A DNA stretch of 64,000 bases, from assembly GCA_963821935.1 (NCBI GenBank), contig CAWGFM010000002.1, positions 1-64,000 on the forward strand. Reading direction: 5' to 3'. The first letter of the stretch is position 1, and each line of letters starts with the position of its first letter. Below are positions 43,620-52,665 of the stretch, piece by piece. Made by a program: the position numbers and the translations under genes. The DNA comes from JAOUEA01 sp963821935. Lineage in GTDB: Bacteria > Actinomycetota > UBA4738 > HRBIN12. Under the pieces are notes generated by a model that made no database searches, was not told where the DNA came from, and saw only the letters and a list, made by a program, of their open reading frames with translations.

Positions 43620-45609
43620 TCCGCGTGCTCCAGTTCGCTAGGAATGTCCGCTCGAACCCGCAAGTGGAGTCCGGATCCGAGATGAACTCGCGGAACCCGC
43701 ACCGCTGTCCGATGTACTCCTGGGCGAACCACACCGTGCCGCCCTGGCCCGGCACCGCGTAGCCATAGTCGCCCCATCGAGGGCGAAAACCCCCGACCCA
43801 CGTGCCGGTGAAGCCGTCATCGGGCCCGCGGCCGCGGCCGCCGATCCGCACGACCTTCGGCTCGGAGCCGAGACCGACCTTCACGTACGCGGCGCTGGGG
43901 AAGTGATCCGGCCCCACGAGCGTGGCACCGATGAACCCGACATTGTCGCTGCCGCCCATCGCGATCGAGGGCATCGACAGGTTGCCGTTCGCGACCCCGA
44001 TGTATCCCTCCTGTTGCACGTTCGCGTTCAAGCCGTAGCCCCAGCTCGGCCGGATCGCGAAGTAGGCGATCCCCGCCTTCTGGTCGATCGGCGTCGGCGC
44101 GAAGTTGTTGTCGGGCGAATAGTCCGATCCACCCGGGCCATCGAGGGCGGTCCCGAGCACTCCCCAGAGCACGCCGCTCTGCAGGTAGGCATGCATCATC
44201 CGCCCGTCGAGTGCGTCGAGTGGATAGGGGCCCGGCTGGACGAACGGCGCGGGCTCGCCGAAGCAATCGACGCCCAGGTTGATGCACCGCAGGAGCGGCG
44301 TTGGCCCCGGCTTCTGCAGCTGGAGCGGCGGGATCACGAACGGGATCGTGTCGACGACCCGGTGCCGCAGCACGGGATCGGGGTTGGCGCCGTCCAGGCT
44401 CCGCGTGTTGGTGAGTGCCCACACGATGACCTTGTCCGAGCCGCCGCCGGTCTCCGTGGCGTCGCCGGCGCTCAGGAAGTACGCGGTGCCGTGCCTGCCC
44501 GAGACGAACGAGCCCGGCCGGCTCTGTGCCGGGCGAAGGGTGGCCGCCAGCTGATCGATCGATGGAACCTGCAAGGTCTCGTAGATCAGCGCCGCCGGGT
44601 CGTGGTCACCCTCGGCGAGGTCGTCCTTCGAGAGCGCGTACACGTTCACGCCGATGAACGCCGGCCCGAAGAACTCGAACTCGTTCACAGAGATGTAGAA
44701 GCCGTTGGCGTCGGCCCCGATGTGCGGGTAGTCGGCGAAGCACGGCCCCGGGGCAGAGGTTCCATCCGTGCACCCATGATCGGGCGTGCCGTTCGCGCCG
44801 TCGTTCGTGCTGTAGATCCGATAGATCCGCCACTTCCCGAGTGGGTTCCCGGTCTTGCTGACGGCGAGTTCGAGCGTGTTCCCCCCGGTGAACTCGCCGG
44901 TCGCCTCATCCTGCTCCAAGACGTCGGACATGTGGAACCAGCGGTTGGTCGCGGGGTCGAAGTAGCAGCTGACGTCGAACATGAACGTGCCGAACGGTGG
45001 CCCGTCCGGACGCGTGATGGATGGCGGATAGCCGTAGAACTGGTTGATCGATACGCCCACGGGCTCGCTGCCGGGCAGGCCCGACTGGCCGGCCAGGAGC
45101 TCATCTCCGTCCTGGGTATAGATCTGGACGACCTGGTTGACCGTTTCCAACACGTACCCGTTGCCGACGCAGAGTCCCTGGTCCGGCGGCTCCGACGAGA
45201 ACTGGTTCCCGCCGTCGGAATACCGCGAGTCGAAGTGAGTGGATCCCTCCCACGAGTCGATCAACCCCTTGGTCTGGGAGCTGACGGGCAGGTTCGGGGC
45301 CGAGGGGATCTCCCAGCCATCGATCTGAGCAAGCTTGCGCGGGGTGATCGGCGCGTTCACGTTGTGCTTACGCCTGCCGAGGAAGCTGCGCTCGTCGACG
45401 ACGCCTCCGCCGACTGACGCCAAGCGTCCCGTTCGAACGGATCTCGCCACGTGGCGGAGCGGCTCGGTCTGGCGGACGAACTCGACATCGATCGGGTTGC
45501 CGTGGACGCCGGGCACGCCGCTCACGGCGATCGACTGCCCACCCGCCACCAAGGTGGCGGACACGACCGCGATCGCGGTGACCACGATGAGCGCTCGGAT
45601 CCGTGGCAT
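43600..45609 (-). CDS. Large secreted hypothetical protein
   Basis: A 669-residue exported protein. The signal peptide (IRALIVVTAIAVVSATLVAG) probably ends near residue 25. The mature protein is beta-rich with repeated W/Y/G turns (FMFDVSCYFDPATNRWFHMS; HIGADANGFYISVNEFEFFG; FAIRPSWGYGLNANVQQEGY), consistent with a large propeller or exo-alpha-type fold, and has several Cys pairs. No enzyme motif is recognised. GAGGGAGGTTCC precedes the start at 45609. A role in binding or degrading extracellular polymers is possible but not shown. Confidence 0.75.
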   Translation of the reverse strand: MPRIRALIVVTAIAVVSATLVAGGQSIAVSGVPGVHGNPIDVEFVRQTEPLRHVARSVRTGRLASVGGGVVDERSFLGRRKHNVNAPITPRKLAQIDGWEIPSAPNLPVSSQTKGLIDSWEGSTHFDSRYSDGGNQFSSEPPDQGLCVGNGYVLETVNQVVQIYTQDGDELLAGQSGLPGSEPVGVSINQFYGYPPSITRPDGPPFGTFMFDVSCYFDPATNRWFHMSDVLEQDEATGEFTGGNTLELAVSKTGNPLGKWRIYRIYSTNDGANGTPDHGCTDGTSAPGPCFADYPHIGADANGFYISVNEFEFFGPAFIGVNVYALSKDDLAEGDHDPAALIYETLQVPSIDQLAATLRPAQSRPGSFVSGRHGTAYFLSAGDATETGGGSDKVIVWALTNTRSLDGANPDPVLRHRVVDTIPFVIPPLQLQKPGPTPLLRCINLGVDCFGEPAPFVQPGPYPLDALDGRMMHAYLQSGVLWGVLGTALDGPGGSDYSPDNNFAPTPIDQKAGIAYFAIRPSWGYGLNANVQQEGYIGVANGNLSMPSIAMGGSDNVGFIGATLVGPDHFPSAAYVKVGLGSEPKVVRIGGRGRGPDDGFTGTWVGGFRPRWGDYGYAVPGQGGTVWFAQEYIGQRCGFREFISDPDSTCGFERTFLANWSTRIMHLDP

Positions 45610-45714
45610 AGGAACCTCCCTCTCGACGCTGCCGATACCGAAAACGCGGTAGTGCGCTTCGGGTATACACCATCTTGCCGTCTTCCGCTCACCGGAAAAC
45701 GTCGGCGTCGCGGG

Positions 45715-45882
45715 TCAGGGAGATCCTGCTGTGGTCGACGCTGGTTCCGACGATCCTTCGCCCTGCTCGAACGAAGCGGGCGTCGCCTGACCCGGTGTGC
45801 CGCTGTCTTCGCGAGCCGCCCGTTCGTCCTCAGCGGTTTCGTGGCTTTGCTCAGCTTCTTCCGACTCGGGTCGTTCGTCCAT
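45715..45882 (-). CDS. Small acidic hypothetical protein
   Basis: A 55-residue, Glu/Ser-rich, probably disordered protein from the ATG at 45882, starting 6 nt after the stop of the small gene at 45888. It has no recognisable family and an uncertain ribosome site. It is supported mainly by spacing. Confidence 0.3.
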   Translation of the reverse strand: MDERPESEEAEQSHETAEDERAAREDSGTPGQATPASFEQGEGSSEPASTTAGSP

Positions 45883-45887
45883 GACGA

Positions 45888-46094
45888 TCACTCTGGCGGT
45901 GCGTCGAGCGGACTCTGCTCGAGCGCGCGAGCGACGGTGACCAGGTTGGCCGCGGCGGCCCGTGCTGTCTTGGCCGACCACTCGTGGCCTTCTTCGGTAT
46001 CGAGATAGTCCGGCCCTGGACCGGGTCCCTTGTTCCAGTATGTCCACGCCTGCGCGGGGATCGTGTATCCGATATCGATCAGCGCGCCGCACAC
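45888..46094 (-). CDS. Small hypothetical protein
   Basis: A 68-residue protein from a GTG at 46094: CGALIDIGYTIPAQAWTYWN, YLDTEEGHEWSAKTARAAAA, VARALEQSPLD. The composition is protein-like, but the start has only a weak GCGGAAA upstream and no family is recognised. The 118 nt before the hemerythrin gene's 3' end show nothing else. Confidence 0.4.
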   Translation of the reverse strand: MCGALIDIGYTIPAQAWTYWNKGPGPGPDYLDTEEGHEWSAKTARAAAANLVTVARALEQSPLDAPPE

Positions 46095-46212
46095 TTTCCG
46101 CGATCACGTGATGGGCTGACTCGGTGAGGGTTTCAAGGTGCAGTTGATCACGGTCGCGCGCACGCGGTTCCCTCCTGTCGGTTGGCCCGCCATCCGACCC
46201 GACGATCCAGAG

Positions 46213-46653
46213 CTAGGCCTGCAGCTCCTTCTTCCGCGCCTCCATGCGTGAGCCAAGATCCTCCAGCTCGGAGTCACCGAAGACCTGGCGAGCCTGCTTG
46301 AACATCTCGCCTTCCTCCTCTTCGATGTGATGCTCGAGGTTCTCCTTCATCACGCTGAACTTGGCGGTCCACGTCTCGTCACTCACCTCGAGCTCCAGCA
46401 TCTCGCCCATGACGGTGTCGACCACGTGGTGCTCTTCATACCCTTCGAGCGCGATCTCCTTGGTCTTGGGGTGCTCCTTGAGCGCCGGGTAGAAGATCTC
46501 TTCCTCGATCGCCTCATGCACCTCGAGTTCGCTCTTGAGCTTGGTGAACGTCTGCTCTCTGGTCTTGACCGCGCGCTCGGTCGTGTCGTCCAGCTCGGCG
46601 AGCATCTTCTTGACCTCGTCGTGATCGTTCTTCAACAGGGTCACAGCATCCAT
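46213..46653 (-). CDS. Hemerythrin-domain protein
   Basis: A 146-residue four-helix di-iron protein (ATG at 46653 after GGAAGGAGTCCGT). The iron ligands are visible as LLKNDHDEV, ELEVHEAIEEEIFYPAL, EEHHVVDTVMGEM and LEHHIEEEEGEMF. Such single-domain hemerythrins bind O2 or act in oxidative or nitrosative stress. It is likely co-transcribed with nothing else obvious; the SRPBCC gene upstream is 134 nt away on the same strand. Confidence 0.9.
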   Translation of the reverse strand: MDAVTLLKNDHDEVKKMLAELDDTTERAVKTREQTFTKLKSELEVHEAIEEEIFYPALKEHPKTKEIALEGYEEHHVVDTVMGEMLELEVSDETWTAKFSVMKENLEHHIEEEEGEMFKQARQVFGDSELEDLGSRMEARKKELQA

Positions 46654-46787
46654 ACGGACTCCTTCCGATCGCGGCTGTCTCCGCGCAGCCGTCTCAGCGC
46701 ACCTACCCAACCCCGCGACCTGCGCAAACGGGTGGCTCACCGGGAGGAGGGACGAGATGTGCTCTCATCCGCTCCCCCCGATCGTCC

Positions 46788-47234
46788 TCACACCTGTCCG
46801 CGCCACTCCCCGGACTCGGTTCCCCGGTCCTCGATCAGGTCCTTGAATCGATCCAGATCCTTCGAGACTTGGCGATCGTCGAAGCCCAGCGCGGCCCCGA
46901 TGTTCTCGGTGACACCTTCGGGCTGCCAGTCCATCTGCACGGTGACTCGAGTCTCGTCATCGCTGAGCCGGTGGAACGTCACCACTCCGGCGTTGCCCTT
47001 GCCACCGGTCGCCTTCCAGGCCACCCGCTCGTCCGGGTTCTGCTCGGTGATCTCTGCGTCCCACTCTTCTCGCTTGCCGGCGATCTCGGCCGCCCAGTGA
47101 AGATGGGTGTCATCCAGCTGCTTCACGGTGTCGACGCCGTCCATGAACCGGGGGAACTCTTCGAACTGGGTCCACTGGTTGTATGCGGTCGCCAACGGGA
47201 CCTGCACATCGATCGATTCCATCACTTCTGCCAT
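46788..47234 (-). CDS. SRPBCC/polyketide-cyclase-like protein
   Basis: A 148-residue START-like (SRPBCC) protein. The ATG at 47234 follows AAGAGGAGCTGGC. The helix-grip pattern has VPLATAYNQWTQFEEFPRFM, LDDTHLHWAAEIAG, WDAEITEQNPDERVAWKATG (part) and a C-terminal amphipathic helix with DLDRFKDLIEDR. The ligand is unknown; similar actinobacterial proteins are stress-induced. Confidence 0.88.
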   Translation of the reverse strand: MAEVMESIDVQVPLATAYNQWTQFEEFPRFMDGVDTVKQLDDTHLHWAAEIAGKREEWDAEITEQNPDERVAWKATGGKGNAGVVTFHRLSDDETRVTVQMDWQPEGVTENIGAALGFDDRQVSKDLDRFKDLIEDRGTESGEWRGQV

Positions 47235-47397
47235 GCCAGCTCCTCTTGATCGTGCGGGCGGGATCGCCCGCTGGAAGTGGTCTTCCCCTGCGAGCGGGAG
47301 CCACACGCGCAGAAGCTATGCAGTGGGGCAAGAGGGGGGGTCAGAAGCGATGAGCACCTTCGTCGAGGGAAGGACCGCCCGGGAAGACGCTTGCGTT

Positions 47398-48045
47398 CTA
47401 CCCGACCGCTACGAAGTTATCCCAGGTGGACAGTCCGTCGTCCTCGTCCCAGTAGCGTCTCGACCGAAGGCCCACGCGCGTGGCATTGCCGAAGGCGGCT
47501 TTGTCGCTCGACGTGAGCGCATAGGACACCGACAGCGGTGACCCGAGGTTGCCACCGGAGACCGTCATCGTCACCACGTCCCCTGTACGACCGCACACGA
47601 CGTGGTAGGTCTGGCCGTTCGCAAAGCCGGTGCCGGCCCGGTAGGAGAGCAAGGAGGTGACCTTGCCTCCCTTCTTGCGACCGATGGACATGAGTCCGGT
47701 CGGCCGCCCAGCTGTGACCTCGATCTTGCAGAACACGTGGTTGGACTTGTCACGCCACAAGATCGTCAGTCCTGCGTTCGCGCGCCGGAACGTCGGAGAC
47801 AGGGTGATGTCGGCTTCGACGACGGATGTGGACGTCGGCATGGGAACGGTCGCGTACCCGTACGCCTGCGAGGAGGTGAATCGCGCTCGGAGATCCTCCA
47901 CGGCCCAGGAACCCTCCTGCGACCATGGCGAGCCGAGTGGTCCGTTCGGTCGGTTGAACGAGTCCGTCGTCGTCGAGGCGGCCGCCGTCTCGGCGGCGAG
48001 GACCACGAGCGAACACGCGACCACGCCTGCAACCAGCCGCTTCAT
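47398..48045 (-). CDS. Secreted concanavalin/laminin-G-like protein
   Basis: A 215-residue exported protein (ATG at 48045). The signal peptide (LVAGVVACSLVVLAAETAAA) is followed by a single jelly-roll lectin-like domain: DSFNRPNGPLGSPWSQEGSW, ADITLSPTFRRANAGLTILW, VFCKIEVTAGRPTGLMSIGR and STWDNFVAVG. Similar domains bind carbohydrates in glycoside-degrading proteins. No catalytic module is attached. Confidence 0.8.
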   Translation of the reverse strand: MKRLVAGVVACSLVVLAAETAAASTTTDSFNRPNGPLGSPWSQEGSWAVEDLRARFTSSQAYGYATVPMPTSTSVVEADITLSPTFRRANAGLTILWRDKSNHVFCKIEVTAGRPTGLMSIGRKKGGKVTSLLSYRAGTGFANGQTYHVVCGRTGDVVTMTVSGGNLGSPLSVSYALTSSDKAAFGNATRVGLRSRRYWDEDDGLSTWDNFVAVG

Positions 48046-48236
48046 CTGTTTGACACGCCCCCAAGGACCTAGACCACTTGACCTACATCCGACATCGTAC
48101 CCACCGCCCGATCGGCCAGGCAAGCCCTCGAGCGATGCAGGGTCACATCGGTGTCGACCTCCGGGCGCCTACCAGATCGATCCATGCCTGGCCCGACAGC
48201 AAGCCCCGATGGTGGAAGAAGATGGTCCTAGCCAAC

Positions 48237-49128
48237 TCACGGAACCGTGGACCTGCCGAACGCCAGGTCCACGAGCGGGTTCGGTGGCTCGAGATCCATC
48301 GCCCGGCGCAACATCCGCTTCCAGGTGAACGTCGGGTAGGTACCGGTCAGGGCGATGTCCGGCGTCGGTCCACCGTGGTGCAGGTGGCTCGCGATCGCGA
48401 GCCCGGCGGCACGTCCGGATCCGAGGGCGGTGTGGATGCCGCCGGCGGTCAGTGGCGACACGATGCCGGCCGCGTCACCCACCAGGACGACATCGCGGCG
48501 CGCGAACTGGCGCACGGTGCCGCCAACCGGGATCAGGCCACCTCGCGAGCCCGACCTGCGTGATGCCCACCCCTGGCACCACCCAAGCGATGCAGCCGGG
48601 TGCGAGCTCGGAGTCCAGGAACACATGAAGCCGTTGCTCCACGCCGCGCACACCGGTGAGCTCGTGCTCGACGCCGGACAGGAATCGACGGTTGATCCCC
48701 AGGCCCGACATACGGGCGACGGTCGAGCGCGGACCGTCCGCCCCGACCAGGATCGGGGCACGTCGCGGCGGCCGGAAGGAGGTGCCCCATCGGATGTCAG
48801 CGCCGGCATCCTGGGCGCGCAGCGCCAGCGTCCGAAGCAGCTCCGGGGTGTCGGTCGCAAGGAAGTGATAGCCGGGTGCCTCCAGGTCCACCCATCGGAG
48901 CGAGGGACCGTAGAGCCGGACGGCGTGGAGCGCGCGGGTCAGCCCGATCGGAGGGTCGAGCTCTTCCGCCGCCTCCTTGACCAGGATGCCCGTGGTCCTG
49001 ACCCCTTCACCCGCATCTCGCTTGCGTTCCCACACCGCGGTGTCGAGCCCGCGAACTGCGCACGCCTGGGCGCAGGCCAGCCCGGCGAAGCTTGCACCGA
49101 CGATCTCCACGTCGGGCCTCGTTCCCAT
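48237..49128 (-). CDS. FAD-dependent oxidoreductase (geranylgeranyl-reductase-like), frameshifted
   Basis: The ATG at 49128 begins MGTRPDVEIVGASFAGLACA (GxGxxA-type dinucleotide fold variant), then ERKRDAGEGVRTTGI and VGADGPRSTVARM (second flavin motif). Near 48535-48560 the protein-like frame changes, and RRDVVLVGDAAGIVSPLTAG (third motif, GDAAG) follows to 48237. The total is about 296 residues, short for geranylgeranyl reductases. A one-base indel in a GC-rich run is needed, so the status is uncertain. Confidence 0.7.
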
Positions 49129-49296
49129 GACCTGAGTCTGGGCATCACTCAAGCCTTCGAGGGAACCCGCGGACACCGAACGACACGGAGGCAGGACACG
49201 GTCATCACGGAAAACGGATCGCGAGCTTCTGCGTTGGGGTCGCGGGGGTCGCGCAGGCCAGGTGCGGACCACCCGCACCTGGCCTAGCTGGAGCAG

Positions 49297-52200
49297 CTAC
49301 TGCACCGTGAACAGGGCCGTGGCCTTCGTGCTGTCCTTGTTCCCGGCTGCGTCGAACACCTCGACGTTGACGCGGTACTGACCAGGTGGCAGCGTCGGCG
49401 TCGTGTAGGACCAGGTCACCGACGTGCCGTTGTCGCTGGTGAAGGTGGTCCCGATGTTCGCCCACGTGCCGAACGTGCCGTTGGGTTGCAGCCATTGGCC
49501 GGTGCTGAGTCGCTTGATCGCGACACCCACGGTCCCCACGTTGACGTTGTCCGTGGCGCCACCGGACATGGGCACCATGCGCACCGTGAAGACCTGGTTG
49601 TTGGTGGGCCCAGTGAGGGTGCCGTTCGGGGCGACGGTGTCCGGCCCGCCGCCGACGCTGACGCTGAACGAGCGCGTCGCCGGAGACGCATCGGCGTTCG
49701 TCGAAGCGTCGACCGCGGTGGCCGTCAGGGCGTAGGAGCCGTTCGGAAGCGTGGTCGGAAGCTGCCAACCGGTGGTCGCTCCCTGGTCGTTGACGAGGTT
49801 CGCGGGCACGACCGCCTGCGTGGGACCGAACGTACCGTTGCCCTGGAGCCAGGCACCCGTGGTCGTGTTCTGCAGCGTCAGGTTGACCCCGCCCACGTCG
49901 ACGTTGTCCGTGGCGGTGCCGCTGAGCGTCACCGACGCGTTGGTGAGCACGGCGTTGGCTGCGGGCGCGGTGATCGTCGTGTTGGGGGCGACCTGGTCGC
50001 CTCCGCCACCACCGCTCTGGTTCGGTGCACCGGGCGTGCCCGCCGGAGCCACCGACAATGCCCAGTTGGCCGGGTCGTTGTTGTCGGATGAGGGGTTGAG
50101 CAACTCCAGGGATGGGCCTCCGGTCGCGACCGGCCAGCCGGCCCCACCGAACGTCACCGAATCCGCGGTCGAGCCGTCGCGCCGCAGCAGCGTGAGGGTT
50201 TCGGATGCGGCGAGATCACCGTCGTAGGTGTCCCCGAGGAAGATGGTGGCCCCGTACGTCGTGCGGAACGTGGGGTCATCGGCGGCGAACACCATCGTCT
50301 GACGAGGCAGGATCACGGTCCCAGGCTGGATCTGGAGGTCGATCCCATCTGCGATCGACCAACCCGACAGGTCCACCGCCTCCGTCGCGGACGGGTTGTA
50401 GAGCTCCAGGAACTCGGCAGCGTCGCCGCCGGCGGGGGAGTGCTGGATCTCATTGATGACGATGGGCGGCGCTGCGCTCTGGGCCGCCGGCACCCGGCTG
50501 TCGTTGGCGAAGACCGTCCTGCGGGCGTTGATGGCGTTGAACAGGGCTGTGCGCTGATTCGCGTACGTCCTGCTTCCACCGTGGGGCCAGGCTCCGAAGT
50601 CGAGGGTCGCTTCGGGCTGTGCCGGACCGACCTTGGCGTCGTAGACGGCCTCGAGTCGTCCTGGGGCGAGGACCTCGCCCACCAGGGTCTTGAGGCGCCG
50701 GAAGTACATCTGGCGCCACTCGGGGACCGCGAGGAGGGCGACCATGAGATCGTTGGTCTTGTCCCCGGGCTCGGCAGGAGTGACGAAGTTGCTGTTGACC
50801 GAACAGCAGCCGTTGCCATACGTGTGGTCCAGATCCCACGGCACGATCGACCACCTGCTCGTGGCCGGGTCCTGGCTCATGTAGAAGTTCTTCGATGACG
50901 AGTCGTGGTGGGCGATGATCGCCGTGACCGCGGCGTAGTTGATCATCTGTGGGATGTCGGCGTTGGCGAGCAGGTAGTTCCGCTCGGCGGTGCCGGTCAG
51001 CGCCATCCCGTTGAGGAAGCCGATCAGGGGTGCGAAGTCCCCGTCATCGGGGTTCTTCTTCTCGAACCGGTTCTCCTCCAGCGGCCTGGTCGGGTCGAAC
51101 GCACCGTGGGTCGCCTTGAAGAACTGCTTGTCGTCATACCCTTCACGCTCTCGCCAGGTGCCGTCGAACAGGTCCAGATAGGAGTAGAGGCCCTGGAAGG
51201 CGGAGTTCCGCTGGGTCCGAACCGGGAATATCTGCGCGTCGATCACGCCGGCGGTGATGTAGGAGTCCCACGACAGCAGGGCGCGGCCGTGTGCGTGATC
51301 GCTGAAGTCAGCCTGCATCGCGAACTCGTCCACGGGCTCGATCAAGACGCCTGGCATATCCAGGTCGTGGCCGGGAGCCATCTCGAACTTCCAGTTGGGC
51401 TTGGGTGAGTTCTGCGTGGACTGCCCGCGGATGTTGACCATGACGTTGTCGTAGACCGTCCCGGCGTACGCGAGCACCGCGGGCCTGCTGATATCGACGG
51501 TGGGTTGGCTCACGATGGCGTTGTAGTCCGCTTGTGCGATGAACCACTCGAAAACGGGGATGGCGCTCGACACGCCGCTCGCCGCCACGACGCCCTGGTA
51601 GATGATCGTGTCGTCCATACGCGGGACGCGGCTGACCTTGCCGTTGGTCGCCTGGATCCGGTAGCGGATCAAGTGCCCCGCGCCCGCTCCGGGGATGGAT
51701 GCCTGGAAGGTGTCACCACCGGTGTTCGTCATGGCCACGGTCTGTTCGGCAGCGAAGTCGATCCGGTAGATGAGGGACACGCTCGTCTCGTCCGTCACCG
51801 TGGCGGTGACCGTGACGGGCTGGTTCGGGGCAGGCACGGCGGGCGCGGCGGCGACGCCGGTGATCCGTGGTCCCAGTCCGGAGGCGGCGACGGAGTTGGC
51901 CGCCTTCGCGGTGTGGCCGGCTGGGGCGGTCGATGAAGCCCAGTTCAGGAAGTCGTTGTTCTCCAGGGTCGGGTCGATGAGCTCCAAGGATGGGCCGTTG
52001 CCGTCCGACTTGACAGGCCATGGGGACACGTCGTCGTAGGTGACCGAGTCGATCGTGACGGCGCCGGCATCCCTGATGGAGAGTGTTTCGCCCCCGTTGG
52101 ACACCGAACCCGTGTAGACGGCGTTCGCCGACGTGCCGTATGTCGACTGGAATCGCGCGGCGTCAGGGGACACGACGAAGAATCCACCGCCGGCGATCGT

Positions 52201-52449
52201 CGTTCCGGGCGCCAGACACAGGGTGATGCCGCCGAAGCACCATCCGGACAGGTCGACGGGGGTCCCGCCGCGGTTCGCGATCTCGACGAACTCGTCGCCG
52301 TCCAAGTTGGACAGCGGGTCGTACATGATCTCGCTGATGACGATGTCGGTGGCTGCCGCCGAGGCGGCCGTCACCGGCACAACGAGGCCGGCGGTGAGGC
52401 CCAGGACCAGCGTGAGGAAGACGGATGTGCGGCGCGGAAACCTCATCAT
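49297..52449 (-). CDS. Secreted CotH-kinase-like protein with lamin-tail domains
   Basis: A 1050-residue exported protein (ATG at 52449 after GGAGGG). Signal peptide (VFLTLVLGLTAGLVVPVTA, then ASA). Order: lamin-tail domain (about 35-140; IVISEIMYDPLSNLDGDEFV), a Fn3-like strand set, a CotH kinase domain (about 300-620; NVRGQST-like motif IRGQSTQNSPKPNWKFEM, SWDSYI, and the DLDHTYGNG metal/active segment), a second lamin-tail domain (about 650-780), and two C-terminal Ig-like repeats (DTVAPNGTLTGPTNNQVF). CotH proteins phosphorylate spore-coat proteins in Bacillus; here an extracellular or wall-bound role is inferred. Confidence 0.85.
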   Translation of the reverse strand: MMRFPRRTSVFLTLVLGLTAGLVVPVTAASAAATDIVISEIMYDPLSNLDGDEFVEIANRGGTPVDLSGWCFGGITLCLAPGTTIAGGGFFVVSPDAARFQSTYGTSANAVYTGSVSNGGETLSIRDAGAVTIDSVTYDDVSPWPVKSDGNGPSLELIDPTLENNDFLNWASSTAPAGHTAKAANSVAASGLGPRITGVAAAPAVPAPNQPVTVTATVTDETSVSLIYRIDFAAEQTVAMTNTGGDTFQASIPGAGAGHLIRYRIQATNGKVSRVPRMDDTIIYQGVVAASGVSSAIPVFEWFIAQADYNAIVSQPTVDISRPAVLAYAGTVYDNVMVNIRGQSTQNSPKPNWKFEMAPGHDLDMPGVLIEPVDEFAMQADFSDHAHGRALLSWDSYITAGVIDAQIFPVRTQRNSAFQGLYSYLDLFDGTWREREGYDDKQFFKATHGAFDPTRPLEENRFEKKNPDDGDFAPLIGFLNGMALTGTAERNYLLANADIPQMINYAAVTAIIAHHDSSSKNFYMSQDPATSRWSIVPWDLDHTYGNGCCSVNSNFVTPAEPGDKTNDLMVALLAVPEWRQMYFRRLKTLVGEVLAPGRLEAVYDAKVGPAQPEATLDFGAWPHGGSRTYANQRTALFNAINARRTVFANDSRVPAAQSAAPPIVINEIQHSPAGGDAAEFLELYNPSATEAVDLSGWSIADGIDLQIQPGTVILPRQTMVFAADDPTFRTTYGATIFLGDTYDGDLAASETLTLLRRDGSTADSVTFGGAGWPVATGGPSLELLNPSSDNNDPANWALSVAPAGTPGAPNQSGGGGGDQVAPNTTITAPAANAVLTNASVTLSGTATDNVDVGGVNLTLQNTTTGAWLQGNGTFGPTQAVVPANLVNDQGATTGWQLPTTLPNGSYALTATAVDASTNADASPATRSFSVSVGGGPDTVAPNGTLTGPTNNQVFTVRMVPMSGGATDNVNVGTVGVAIKRLSTGQWLQPNGTFGTWANIGTTFTSDNGTSVTWSYTTPTLPPGQYRVNVEVFDAAGNKDSTKATALFTVQ

Positions 52450-52665
52450 ATCCCTCCGGGGGGTTGAAGATGTGTGCACTCGAGGACTAGTACGAACGCT
52501 GTAGTTTTTCCGTTCTGCCACTTCGGGTCAACCCCGACCTTCGACGTAGTGGGGGGACCTTTCGGCGGCTCCGGCCAGTATCGGGTCTCGCGGCACTGGT
52601 GTCATCGCGGAAACGACGATCCGTCGAAGTTCCTCGGGTGCTTGAACAGGCTCATCGAGCATGGA

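Noticed and set aside
49297..52449. Sporulation-specific CotH
   Set aside because: No other spore-coat genes are in the window and the architecture with lamin-tail domains is that of secreted bacterial surface proteins.
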